Notes: generated by a model not told the origin, from the letters alone. A DNA stretch of 64,000 nt from Piezodorus guildinii (GCA_023052935.1 CM041292.1:98628237-98692236); one strand, 5' to 3'. Shown: positions 10,723-20,181, counted from the first letter of the stretch. Program-made: numbers and translations.

Positions 10723-10863
10723 GATGGAAAGATTACACTTTCATCAGTTGCTAAGATGCTATTAGCAATGGCAGGTTTTCTTCCCGATCATTTTAAAAAA
10801 ATTATCTTCAAAAGCTTAGACGAATGTACTAACCCTGGACTAATTTCAAAACAACACCACTAG
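10723..10863 (+). CDS. Candidate exon with odorant-binding-protein-like spacing (tentative)
   Basis: It follows a pyrimidine-rich stretch ending GTCTGCAG. The phase-0 frame encodes DGKITLSSVAKMLLAMAGFL, then PDHFKKIIFKSLDEC, and stops at 10861-10863. The pattern of a short Gly-Lys turn, an amphipathic helix, Pro, a second helix and Cys is loosely like the middle of insect odorant-binding proteins. The usual later cysteines are missing and no strong donor is seen. It could be a decayed exon or a chance frame. Confidence 0.25.
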   Translation, partial: DGKITLSSVAKMLLAMAGFLPDHFKKIIFKSLDECTNPGLISKQHH

Positions 10864-10890
10864 GGACTTTGAAATAAAAATTAAAAAAAT

Positions 10891-11172
10891 CTGTTGAGCG
10901 CAACACACGATTTTGACTTAACTCCGTTTTTAAAACCAATATTAAAATTTTGTTTAAACACCGTTAGGGATGAAATAAGTTTAAAGAAGTAATTGAATTG
11001 ATTTTCGATAGAAACATGTGTGTTATTAAATAATCTATTATATTATGATCTAAAACAAATCAGTTAATTTTATCAGTTTTTCAACACTCTCCATTACATT
11101 TTACAACTATTTGTATAAGATAATATATTTTATAAAATTGTTAGCATTCCAACAGTATATTATACATATATA
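10891..11172 (+). mobile_element. Family H repeat, left part (split by mariner)
   Basis: Begins with CTGTTGAGCGCAACACACGA, a form of the family's GC-rich end, followed by the inverted-repeat segment TTTTGACTTAACT. It continues collinearly with 45788-46060. The copy is interrupted at TA 11171-11172 by the mariner and resumes at 12074. Confidence 0.8.
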
Positions 11173-12071
11173 TTGGGTTGATGCAAAATTAATGCAGGTT
11201 TCCTCTATTGCAATATCTTAATTCCAATTGTGTAAACAAAGCTAATCCTAACATTGATCATTATTATACCAAAACAAACCTTATCTAATACCCTCTCTTT
11301 CACCATGAATTTGTTTAGTAAAATCGTTTTGTTCAGTGTGTTCAAAGGTCTTGAATCGAAAATGTCAAAGTGCGATTTTCGTCAAATTTATTTTTACGAA
11401 TTTAAATTAGGGCGCAGCGCTGCACAAACGGCTCGTAATATTAATGAAGTGTGGGGTCAGGGGGCTATTAATGAGTGCACGGTGCAGCGTTGGTTCCAGA
11501 AGTTTCGCAGAGGAGATTTCGACCTCGAAGACAAGGAAGGTCGGGGCCGTCATCTTGCTCTGGACAACGACCAGCTGAGGTCAAAAGTGGAAGAAGACCC
11601 AACCAAAACCACACGAGAAATGGCGGCGGAACTCGGAACTCAAAAATTGCAACGTCTTTGCCCAGCATTGATGAATCGGAAGGGGCCGATCCTGCTCCAC
11701 GATAACGCCAGACCACACGTTGCACAACCAACGCTTCGACGACTGCACGAGTTGGGCTACGAAGTTCTCCAACATCCGCCTTATTCACCTGACCTCTCTC
11801 CTACAGACTTCCACTTTTTCAGGCATCTGGACAACTTTTTGAGGGAGAAAAATTTTCAAAACCAGGACGACATTGAAAATTCTTTTCGTGATTTCATTGA
11901 GTCCAGGGATTCGGATTTTATTTCTGGTGGAATAAGAAAGCTTGTTGAACGTTGGCAAAAGTGCATTGATTCAGATGGAAATTATTTTGATTAAATATAT
12001 ATGGTTAAAGTTAAGATATGGCGTATTTACAATACCTACTAAAAACCTGCATTAATTTTGCATCAACCCAA
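11173..12071 (+). mobile_element. mariner (cecropia/Hsmar1-like) element, internally deleted
   Basis: An 899-bp element with 29-bp perfect terminal inverted repeats (11173-11201 and 12043-12071, starting TTGGGTTGATGCAAAATTAA) and a TA target duplication (11171-11172, 12072-12073). Full-length mariners are about 1.3 kb. The loss is an internal in-frame deletion in the transposase gene. It inserted into a family H copy, so it is younger than that copy. Confidence 0.95.
11362..11994 (+). pseudogene. mariner transposase with central in-frame deletion
   Basis: From the likely start ATG at 11362 the frame encodes about 210 residues against roughly 345 for the family; an upstream ATG at 11254 would add 36. 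The N-terminal DNA-binding region is present (KMSKCDFRQIYFYEFKLGR, TVQRWFQKFRRG). After AAELGTQ the sequence jumps to KLQRLCPAL, skipping about 135 residues that include the first catalytic Asp. The second Asp (HDNARPH) and third Asp (SPDLSPTD), 34 residues apart, remain, as does the C-terminus WQKCIDSDGNYFD. It should bind its repeats but cannot catalyse transposition. The deletion keeps the frame open to the normal stop. Confidence 0.92.
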
Positions 12072-12073
12072 TA

Positions 12074-12251
12074 TTATGGTTCTTATCTTTAAAAAAAATA
12101 CATTAAAAATACTATTGAACTTTTCTTCTTCAGTTGATTATCAAATTCGCCCAACTTGAATATTTAACCTTTTATTATCAATGTTAACAACACGTAATGG
12201 TTAATTTTTTGGAATATACAAAATTGAAGATGCTTTAGAGGAAGAAAAAAA
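12074..12251 (+). mobile_element. Family H repeat, right part after mariner
   Basis: Resumes the copy left at 11172, with ATTATGGTTCTTATC, CAAATTCGCCCAACTTG and GATGCTTTAGAGGAAGAAAA matching 46070-46250. It ends abruptly where a SINE-like fragment begins. Confidence 0.8.
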
Positions 12252-12340
12252 AATGTATTGCATGAATAGTGTCTAACGAACTCTGATACTTAATGCCCTA
12301 GAGTGTGGCAGATTGTGTTAATTCACAATAAATAAAAAAT
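12252..12340 (+). repeat. Short dispersed repeat (probable SINE tail), inverted partner at 15557-15640
   Basis: About 85 bp, including CTAGAGTGTGGCAGATTGTG and ending in AATAAATAAAAAAT, recurs in inverted orientation at 15557-15640. The GTGGCAGA block resembles the segment just after the tRNA-like head of the SINEs at 44052-44354 and 55385-55700. Confidence 0.6.
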
Positions 12341-12920
12341 CTAGTGCGGGCAACACACGACTTCCACTTACCGCTGTTGTTAAAATAGATTAAAGAATTT
12401 TCATATACAGTTTAAGATAAAAATGAGTGAAACTGATAAAAAGTTAATTAAATTGAATTTCTATAGAAACATGTGTTTTATTAAAAAATCTATAATTATC
12501 TGAAATAATCAGTTAGTTTTCTCCTTTAGCTAGAGATCAAATTCGTTCAACTTACATATTTACCTGTTTTTTTTTATCGTAGATAACGAGATTATATTGT
12601 AATTTTTTTTAGAACCTACAAAGTTAAGGGTACTTTAAAGGAAGAAAATTTAAAATATCTGCATTTAACCCTGCCATTCTATTTCAATAAGAATGAATTA
12701 AATTAAATTTTACATAGATATACCGAGTTTAATCAAAATCGTTTGATCTGCTTTTGAGAAAATCTTAAAAACGTATTAAATGCATGGTATAACTGATTTT
12801 GATGGAAAAGTGTCTGTAACATCTCAGACATAGACGCTCTCAAAATATGAGATTTCAGTTTTATACTAATTATCGTTTTCGCGCTAGACTTACCACATAC
12901 ACACTCACAAACACAGACAC
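12341..12920 (+). mobile_element. Family H repeat, 3'-truncated
   Basis: Starts CTAGTGCGGGCAACACACGA, then CTTCCACTTACC and collinear internal blocks, and ends in the CACA-rich segment where a SINE 3' end adjoins. It lies directly behind another family H copy and a SINE fragment, giving a dense nest of insertions. Confidence 0.85.
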
Positions 12921-12998
12921 ATATTAGGACTCTCACTGTAGCATCGTCCTCAGAAGCATTCATTGACCTTAGTGATTAAGTGACCTTAAATAAATAAA
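12921..12998 (+). mobile_element. SINE 3' end fragment
   Basis: TTAGGACTCTCACTGTAGCATCGTCC and a tail ending CCTTAAATAAATAAAC match the 3' end of the fuller SINE at 41205-41443. The head and most of the body are missing. Confidence 0.75.
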
Positions 12999-13199
12999 CA
13001 AAGATAAGATTTTGATTTATATAATAAGGTTTAAGTGGTTGTGAAAAATTTCTGTTTTCCTTTTTTCCTAGACTAAATGCATTACAATACATGTTTCTAT
13101 CAACGTTTACAAAATTATTTAGCAATAAATCAGGTTCAGATTGATTTGAAAAAGATTATTTACGCGAAAATATAGTTTATTATCTGATTGGAATTGTGA
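12999..13199. other. AT-rich DNA, nothing recognised
   Basis: No feature was recognised. Confidence 0.5.
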
Positions 13200-13740
13200 G
13201 TAGTTCCTGGTTAGAGAAATGCACTTTTCTTTTCCCTAGCGAGTAATGGCCCCTCATAAACCCGCTTAGGCAGGTATTAAAGGAGTGCTGAAATATAAAA
13301 TGGTTTTATGCGTCCTGTCGACCTCATTATCATAACGCCGAATGTGATTTATATTTTTTTTTTTTACAGTCAATTAAAGCCAGCAAAGTTCTCACGTAAA
13401 ATTAGCGTTTACAAGGCAAAGCTTTCAAGCGGGTGGTTTCTGAAAAGGCAGCTTACAACCCACGAAGCTTATGCTAATGAAGGTGTTTCTTACACGTACG
13501 GATCGCCGCGCTCCTTTAGACCGACCGTTTTAAACAGCCATTCGCTATCCCTTGTCGAGTAATTACTGACTACCAACAAGTTCCTTAATGGCGGGAAATT
13601 CCTTAATCAACACGTACCTCCCGAGTGCCAAGTTTTCCGAATCTATTTTCCTCACTAACAAAACTAATTAAGCGCTAACAGTGTGTAGTTACGGTCAGGA
13701 ACAGCTGTTTTCCGCGTGAGTTAAATGAGTATATATTACT
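13200..13740. promoter_or_regulatory. GC-rich unique island 5 with kappaB and POU-like sites
   Basis: A non-repetitive island containing GGGAAATTCC (13593-13602, a perfect NF-kappaB/Rel site), ATGCTAAT (13471-13478, POU-like), CAGCTG (13702-13707) and TAATTA-type cores. A strong acceptor-like T-run with ACAG ends at 13369 and is followed by a 64-codon open frame to 13562. With no donor or recognisable protein I favour a regulatory element. A terminal exon remains possible. Confidence 0.4.
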
Positions 13741-13857
13741 ATGGATTTTACTTATTAAACTTTACATTGGCTTGACGCAAATTAATTAATCATTTAGGGT
13801 AAAAACAGGTTTAAAGGAAGATTGCAAATTATATCAATAAAATAGTAGGTTTCTATT

Positions 13858-13945
13858 TCTTCCCAAAAAAAAATTATTACAGTAAACTTCAGCGAGTCAA
13901 CGTTTCAGGGGCCTTCCCCATCTTTAGGACTCACTAAAATACATC
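13858..13945 (-). repeat. Hairpin-GAAACGT motif
   Basis: The minus strand reads GATGGGGAAGGCCCCTGAAACG: a GGGG/CCCC stem directly before GAAACGTTG, followed by a run of A/T and ACTATTTTATTG. The arrangement matches 29785-29905 and other places listed in the findings. Confidence 0.55.
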
Positions 13946-14214
13946 AATAATTAATAACTACCATCAAGATACAACTATTTTATATAATAATTTAAAAACA
14001 TTAAGAAACATTCACATAACAATGTAACATAAAAAAAAAAAATGTATTTACCTGAGTTGTCCAAAAGTTAAAAAAATCCATTTTTTTAATAAAAATGATG
14101 TCAATTTTTTTTTCTCAAAATTTTCTTAAAAAATAATAACCAACAGGGAACAACAACCACCCCACCTCACATATTCTTTGGCCCCATATGGATGAGGGTC
14201 ATCTTATTTACTGT
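13946..14214. other. AT-rich DNA with A/T runs
   Basis: Nothing was recognised apart from A- and T-runs and a short GC patch near 14145-14190. Confidence 0.5.
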
Positions 14215-14464
14215 AAAGGTACAAAATAATAATAACATTTTAGTTTAGTGCCGTTTGTTAAAGAATTAAATTTTTGACTAAATGAAATAAAGAATCATTG
14301 AAATTTGTTAAGAAATTGCTGAGATATTGCGTTTTGAAATCAGCGGTAGTGATATGATATTATCCTTTGAATTATTGCTTTTCATATTACTTAATTAATA
14401 CCTATATAAACAGTTATACCCTAATATTGTTATTTGGAAATAATAAACCATTGTGTAATTTGTA
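14215..14464 (+). repeat. Dispersed repeat shared with 23035-23265
   Basis: About 215 bp (core 14255-14464) aligns by eye at high identity and in the same orientation with 23035-23265, including ATTGCGTTTTGAAATCAGCG and TAATATTGTTATTTGGAAAT. It contains no ORF and I recognise no terminal structure. It may be the 3' part of an unidentified element. Confidence 0.65.
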
Positions 14465-14585
14465 GCGTTTTTAGCAATGCTAACAACATAAAATAGTTAA
14501 CTTTTTCGAATCAACAAATTAAAGCCCTTTTGGACTGTTTGAATAAGATTCAAACCTACATGATAGCCAATCCTATTAAATTTGA
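14465..14585 (+). mobile_element. Family H repeat fragment, left of a LINE insertion
   Basis: Blocks such as CAATGCTAACAACATAAAAT and TCAAACCTACATGATA match the interior of family H. The copy resumes at 14803 after a LINE fragment, so the LINE inserted into it. Confidence 0.6.
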
Positions 14586-14802
14586 CTTTCACTAGTTTCA
14601 ATCCTTGCTTCCTCTTCGATTCCTGACAATCCTCCGAGGCGTCTGAAAAGAAGATGGCCTCGAGACCTTCTGGTTTAGAATAGTTACAGGAGTGCTACCA
14701 TTGGGTAGTTCTACAAGTCTTTTTCATGTCATTTTTCTTTTATCATATTTACTTGTATTATGTTGTAGAGTTGTAAATTTCAATAATTAAAAAAAAATGA
14801 CT
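14586..14802 (+). pseudogene. Jockey-like LINE 3' end inserted in family H
   Basis: Short 5'-truncated copy. ATTCCTGACAATCCTCCGAG and GCGTCTGAAAAGAAGATGG align with the minus-strand copy at 5795-6408 (encoding SIPDNPPRRLKR). It ends in a short 3' UTR and an A-run at 14790-14798. TGAC flanks both ends and may be the target duplication. Confidence 0.7.
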
Positions 14803-14875
14803 ATGATATTGCAAGTTTAATAAAAGTAGAGGCGTTTCTAAGAAAATCGTAAAAAGGTGTGAAATGTTTAAACAC
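14803..14875 (+). mobile_element. Family H repeat fragment, right of the LINE insertion
   Basis: GCAAGTTTAATAAAAGTAGA and AGAAAATCGTAAAAAGGTG continue the copy interrupted at 14585. Confidence 0.55.
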
Positions 14876-14999
14876 CCTAATCACCATTATTTCATCGATT
14901 GCGATAACCAGATGTTCAAAAAAGACATTTTTTCAATTATTTCGAATTGAATAATAATCTCGATGAAAATATCCTAGAGAGGGTTATAATAAATAAGCG
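14876..14999. other. AT-rich DNA, nothing recognised
   Basis: No feature was recognised. Confidence 0.4.
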
Positions 15000-15420
15000 A
15001 GAGCGACGGTGGATGGACACATTAGTGACACTGATGAGGGAGGAGTAGATCGTTTAGTGGATTTATCTCAGGCATTATATATGGCTGTTCCATCACCGGC
15101 TCCCGCCCCGCTAATGAAATTCCTAAACCACAAGGCCTATTCTCCGCTAGGGGATAATAATCAGGGTTAATATACTAGTCCCGTGTTTAGGCCAAATCGC
15201 CGTTTGGCACTTATAACAAAAGCATCTCGGATTTGTTTACCTACCAATAAAGATGAACTTTGGGCCTATTTAAATTAGTGATGGTTTCGGTACCCATAAA
15301 CTGATTTCGAACCTGTTGGCGAAGTTCAAATGATCTGACTTAATGAGGAGAAGGAATAGCCTGTACGGAAAAGCTGAGGAATTTGAGTACAGTGGATGAC
15401 TCCAGGATGGCTACAAACTA
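15000..15420. promoter_or_regulatory. GC-rich unique island 6
   Basis: A non-repetitive GC-richer stretch (densest at 15060-15200) with stop codons in all frames. It is flanked by AT-rich DNA. A regulatory role is inferred from composition. Confidence 0.35.
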
Positions 15421-15556
15421 GAGCATGTTCTTTGCTATGTTATCTTTCATATAATTTTAATTTTAATAATGAACATTTGTAATCCACAAAGAAGAAAAAA
15501 AAATGATCTCCTCTCAAACTTGAATCGAATCAAAATTCTTCAAAATCGGATACCGT
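15421..15556. other. AT-rich DNA
   Basis: No feature was recognised. Confidence 0.4.
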
Positions 15557-15640
15557 TTTTTATTTATTGTGAAATAACACAATCTGCCACACTCTAGGGC
15601 AATAAGTATCAGAGTTTATAAGAAGCCATTCATAAAATAT
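15557..15640 (-). repeat. Inverted partner of the 12252-12340 repeat
   Basis: The minus strand shares CTCTGATACTTATTGCCCTA and GAGTGTGGCAGATTGTGTTA with 12252-12337. It is probably a SINE remnant. Confidence 0.6.
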
Positions 15641-16060
15641 GTACAAAATAAACAGAAATAAAATAATTAAATACAAACGGGAATGAAATACAAAATAATG
15701 GGTATGACTCCAAACTTAATCAATATTTTAAAAGACAACGAAGCGTCAATAGCGACGGTTATCAGTTTTTTAAAAGCACCCCAACTCTTATATCAACTAT
15801 AGCTTTCATGTATGAAATGTTTTTATTTCATTTTTTATTTAAATTTGGTATTTTTATAACATTATTCGATATTCACTTATATTAATCATTATTATAATTA
15901 GTACTTTTCTTATTATTATTTTATTTAAGTTAAAATCAGGACTCCTCCTCTCCAAATTTATTTAATTTAAGTGAATTTATAGGCGTTGACGACTTCGCAG
16001 TTTTACGCCTTTAAGCATAAACAAAAAAACAAAATATAATGATAATGAAATATATGAAAA
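15641..16060. other. AT-rich DNA, nothing recognised
   Basis: AT-rich without open frames or recognised repeats. Confidence 0.5.
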
Positions 16061-16176
16061 AATTACTGGAAGGAATTAGTCCGGGTGGCGGTCATTAAAT
16101 GAAACAACTAAATAGTTGAAACTATTTAGTTGTTTCATTTAATGACCGCCACCCGGACTAATTCCTTCCAGTAATT
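16061..16176. repeat. Perfect 57-bp inverted repeat with 2-nt spacer
   Basis: Arms 16061-16117 and 16120-16176 are exact reverse complements separated only by GA. The arms carry GTCCGGGTGGCGGTCATT and its complement. An RNA copy would form an uninterrupted 57-bp stem. The arm sequence GACCGCCACCCGG resembles blocks at 3617-3631 and 29871-29880, suggesting derivation from a repeat end. Such a perfect snap-back can arise by template switching during replication or as a library or assembly artefact. Confidence 0.95.
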
Positions 16177-16279
16177 CTCAACGGTCAACTAATTACATCC
16201 ACTATATGAAAAAATATTAATAAATCAGTGAAAAAAGAAAATACATAAAAATAATAAATAAATAAACTTTGACTACATT
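16177..16279. other. AT-rich DNA
   Basis: No feature was recognised. Confidence 0.4.
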
Positions 16280-16673
16280 CATACCTTTGAATCAAACCCC
16301 GACATTGTATTTTAGATGTCAAGACAATGCCGGGAGTCCACAGCGCCATTCATTCAACGCGTCACCGATCTTGTACGTCAGTGGAAACTGAGGATAGGCG
16401 CTAGAGCCAGATGAGTATTATCCCTAGATATGGCCTTTTGATCTTACAGTCATGATCTGTATAATATTCTCCACTAGTAATACACAACCTCATTCATCTA
16501 CCTAATCCTCTAGCACAATCCCTATCCAGCTCCACTCATCCATACAACCCTCCTAGAAGGTTGAAACGGCAGTGGCCCCGAGACATATTGTAAATATCTT
16601 TTCTGGAGTTCTGACACTGGTCAGATTTTCCTCTCATATGCGGTGAGTTTGTGGCTATGGCGTCCTCACTCAG
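16280..16673. promoter_or_regulatory. GC-rich unique island 7, upstream of candidate exon
   Basis: Non-repetitive and GC-richer. It includes an alternative exon-like segment, 16557-16642 (acceptor CCTCCTAG, donor GTGAGT, frame encoding KVETAVAPRHIVNIFSGVLT). That segment ends only 31 bp before the next candidate exon, too close for both to be spliced into one transcript. Confidence 0.35.
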
Positions 16674-16790
16674 CTTCCGCTGGCTCTGACCAGTGATGAG
16701 GCTGAGAGGAAGGCGCTGGGATCTCCCGGATTCTGCTGGTCTTCCACAAGTGGGGGGAGGCGGACTCCGACGGTGGTTCCCCAGCAAATT
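16674..16790 (+). CDS. Candidate coding exon, unknown protein (117 nt, phase 0-0)
   Basis: Preceded by GTCCTCACTCAG and followed by the consensus donor GTAAGT (16791-16796). Only one of the three frames is open, giving 39 codons that begin LPLALTSDEAERKALGSPGF and continue with a Ser/Gly/Arg-rich, Pro-containing stretch ending VVPQQI. It is hydrophilic and probably disordered. Its end phase matches the start of the candidate exon at 55231-55297, which leads into a transmembrane segment, so it could be part of the cytoplasmic or stem region of the same protein. The linkage is inference across a 38-kb gap. Confidence 0.42.
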
Positions 16791-16796
16791 GTAAGT

Positions 16797-17339
16797 ATTG
16801 TATATAGGTATGAGTGTGTTCATGTTTGGTTTATTAATTTGTTAACGTAGTATTTATTTAATTTATAAATTTTGTTATTATATACCTTTATTAATTTTAG
16901 TTTCATTTTATGTAATTTGACTTTTCTTTTGTTTATATTGTAAATATTATATGAATGTTATCATGTAGCAATATTATTATTGTCCATAGCGACAAACTGT
17001 AATATATCCGAATAAATAAATATATTATTAAATTCACCTTTGTTTAGTCAAAAAAAATACAATTTTTGTAGGAATTAAGTAAGGAAACACATGAGATATT
17101 TTAATGAAACGTATTTAAATATCAAGAAGTATTATTAATAATAATTTCATTTATAACAATAAAATAAGTGATATCTACAAATGGAATAAATGGTTCGATC
17201 ATGGTAGAAAACCACCATTACACTATTTACCTACGTTTAAAATATCTGAGAATCTAATTCAAAGAAAAAACGTTCATAGACATATTTGACATTGACACTA
17301 TTTCCAGAAAGATAGAAAAATTACAGATCTAGTAACAAC
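16797..17339. other. AT-rich DNA, nothing recognised
   Basis: AT-rich. No repeat copy or reading frame was recognised. Confidence 0.55.
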
Positions 17340-18056
17340 TTTTACATTTACTTACTCTATATAGTAAGGGAAAGTATTGCGATCGTGAAAAATTTCGAAT
17401 TCCAGTTTTCAACGGAAATACCCATTTTAGGGTCCCCTAAGTCTAAATAACCAAGTCCCGCAAAAAGGTGTGTGTGTGTGTGCGTGTCTGTGTGTGGTAA
17501 CTCCCGGGCGGAAACGGTAAGTCCTATGAAACTGAAATTTCATATTTAAGACAATTATACGCCGAGACGTGACAATACTTTTTTCATCATAATGAGCTTA
17601 CCAGAAGAGGCACTTTATACCATGCATTTTGCATCTTTTTTCGATTTTCTCGATAACGGTTCCGACGACTTTGATTAAACTCGCTATATCGATGTAAAAT
17701 TTAATGGGATTTAATATCATGTAGGTTTTATTCTGATTAAATTGGTATGATTTTGAACATAAGAACAGTAATATACATGTATGATATGCCGTTGGAAAGC
17801 TTGGGATTTTAGAAAAAATATTATCTCATACACAAGTTTTTAAAAGTTAATAGAGGGTGATAAAAAGACGATGAAACTAAGTAATTATTTTAGATAATAA
17901 TATAATAGATTTTATAATAAAACACATGTATTTATAGAAATCCCATTTAGCCAATTCTTTAATAGTTTCACACATTTTTATCTCTTAATGTATTTGAAAA
18001 TTCTTTCATTGATTTTAAAAATGGAGGTAAGTGAAAGTCGTGTGTTGCCCGCACCA
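17340..18056 (-). mobile_element. Family H repeat, near full length with internal deletion
   Basis: On the minus orientation it runs from the 5' inverted repeat (degraded ACATTTACTTACTC) through GGGTCCCCTAAGTCTAAATA, a TG-rich segment and ATTTTGATTAAAC to GGAGGTAAGTGAAAGT and the GC-rich end CGTGTGTTGCCCGCACCA. It abuts, within its own target-like T-rich sequence, the terminus of a second copy. Confidence 0.85.
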
Positions 18057-18201
18057 GATTTTTTAATAAAACACATGTTTCTATAGAAATTCCATTTAAT
18101 TAATTCTTTAATAGATTTAATAATTTTTATCTTTAACTGTATTTGAAAACATTTTAATCTATTTATAAAACGGAGGTAAGTGAAAGTCGTGTGTGGCATC
18201 A
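18057..18201 (-). mobile_element. Second family H terminus in tandem
   Basis: A second ~145-bp 3' terminal piece (ACACATGTTTCTATAGAAAT to GGAGGTAAGTGAAAGT and CGTGTGTGGCATCAGA) follows the previous copy head to tail. The simplest reading is that one copy inserted at the T-rich internal site of another. Confidence 0.75.
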
Positions 18202-18944
18202 GATTTTTTTTTTAACACAATGAAGACCATTGAACTTAAAGAGACATCATTCACTTAACAAAATATTACAAATTCGATAAAATGTGTACACGAGCATCGT
18301 GAAAACCAACTTTTAGTCTATTTATCTTAAAGTTCTGCGGTGAAATTTCAGCTCTTAGAGTGTCCTCAGTGCTTTATTTATAATTAATTACGTATTTTTC
18401 CCTTCAAAGGAAATTCCATTTTAATGTCTTATGAAATTTTCTTACTAGCTTTGATACCCGGTAAAATAACTTTAAGTTTTCTCTGAATTTTGGTTCAACT
18501 TTACCGTCTTTGTACGTTTAGAACTTTTCTTATGTTCATTAAAATTATAACAGAATTTTAACATAAAACATGAAATAAAAACATTTTTTTAGGCTAAAAT
18601 ATTATTCAGCTAAAGGTTTAGGAAAAAAATCTTGTTATAAAAAGTATATCTTCTATCAAGAGCATGTAGAGTTAAGAAATACCCATAAACTTGAGAAAAA
18701 AGATATTTTCATGAATACCAAATGGATGTTTAATGGTAACTAGTTTTAAAACCAGGCTCTGACTACCGATTTTAATAGGACCTAACGTCATGCTTTTTTC
18801 TCCAACTTTTAATCGATTAAAATCCAACTTATTCTATTTTGACGAGCAGCAATCGGTACGGAAGAAATATAAACCGTCTTTTTTTTTTTTTTTTTTTGTT
18901 CGGAAATACACAATGACACAAATATCTTAACAGTAAATTCTTAC
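18202..18944. other. AT-rich DNA with T-run
   Basis: AT-rich with a T-run at about 18880-18898. Nothing else was recognised. Confidence 0.5.
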
Positions 18945-19053
18945 TTTCGCGACAAATGTAAGACGTTTCATTCTTCGACACATCACCATCCAAATCAACT
19001 TGTTTCTTCCCTTTCTTCCAGGACAGATCCAAAGAAGACTTAAAAGAAGATGC
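18945..19053 (-). CDS. Candidate coding exon, unknown protein (tentative)
   Basis: On the minus strand it follows CTATCTCTCAG and precedes the donor GTAAGA. The frame gives 36 codons, including SWKKGKKQVDLDGDVSKNET and a potential N-glycosylation site (NETS). It leaves 1 nt over, which fits the 2-nt entry phase of the candidate exon at 5566-5685. The acceptor is mediocre and the opposite strand has its own pyrimidine tract, so chance is quite possible. Confidence 0.25.
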
Positions 19054-19379
19054 CTGAGAGATAGTTGCCACTATTTCATTTTATTTCTTGACTACCACCC
19101 GAATTATCAAACCATTGATATTGCTAAGAAAAACGTAAAGATGAAACATTCATCTAGGTTTTTCACTTTTTTATCATGGCAAAGATGTGCATTACTCAAT
19201 TAATATTTTACTTGATTCAAACCCAAAACTAATGCACAATAAGAACGGTCTTTTCAAAGTATATCAGATCATTTGAATTACTTCCTTCGCTTGAGATTAA
19301 TGTGTTATAAACACACTAAGGGCTTTTGTACTGGTGTTATTGCACAATTGATTGGCAGGACATGAAATGCTTGAAAGGA
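19054..19379. other. Mixed DNA, nothing recognised
   Basis: No repeat or gene was recognised. Confidence 0.45.
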
Positions 19380-19960
19380 TAAAGAAGACCATTAATGTCG
19401 GAAAGAGGCAGTTAATCTGGACATGGGCCTCTGTATGGAACAAGGGAAACTACTGGGGATGATTTGTTGAAAGGAAAATAATATCGAGGGAGGAATCCAG
19501 GCGAATCAATGCCCTCCTGATTTAAGGGGTAATAAAATTTGAAAAGGTCCATTGTCCGGATAATTACATCCGTTGTTTCCCCGAGAGGGCTGGAGCCCTC
19601 AGATATATGAGGATCCCACAAAGACTTCCCCCAACCGGCAGCGACGGACGTGTAAAAATGCTGGAGTTTCCCGGTCCCAATATCCAAGGTGCCAAGGTAC
19701 GCTTTATGAATTCTTAACTCAGCCCTGCCAAATTAAAGTCCTCTAGAGCTACAGACACTCTCACCGAGAAGGAATTTTCAAAGTCGAGGCACACTCTGGC
19801 CGTGTGAGCTCCTGCTTTAATAAGTCCCGACCGCGCCGTAATGGGCATTACCCGCATTACACCATCTGCTACGGAATGTTGAATTTTTTTGTCGTACATT
19901 CTTTTTATGCCCCCGCAATCCTCTTTAAGTATGCTTTTCATGTCCTTTCATGAGTAAAAT
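19380..19960. promoter_or_regulatory. GC-rich unique island 8
   Basis: About 580 bp, non-repetitive and clearly GC-richer than its flanks. Minus-strand open frames of 91 and 75 codons (19412-19687, 19714-19941) have no recognisable domain or splice structure. It is best treated as a candidate regulatory element. Confidence 0.4.
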
Positions 19961-20181
19961 GATTATAACAGTGGTTAAATCTCACAGTTACCATTGCATC
20001 TCAACTGCAGGTAGTACAAATTTAAATTGCTTGTTGGACAGATGCTTAGATTTTAGAAATGTTTTCAGCTGTATATTCTTACGAATAGATACGCAAGTCA
20101 ATAGAAAATTTTATATTTAAAAATTTCAGTAGTGAGGTTTGCAATGCATTTGTCATAATTAATACACTTCCACCTGTCGTT
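19961..20181. other. AT-rich DNA
   Basis: No feature was recognised. Confidence 0.4.

Noticed and set aside
13369..13562. Terminal-exon-like frame after a T-rich acceptor
   Set aside because: No donor, no known domain, and dense transcription-factor-like motifs. Kept only as a remark under island 5.
16557..16642. Exon-like segment with GTGAGT donor
   Set aside because: Ends only 31 bp before a better candidate exon, so both cannot be spliced into one transcript; the acceptor is weaker.
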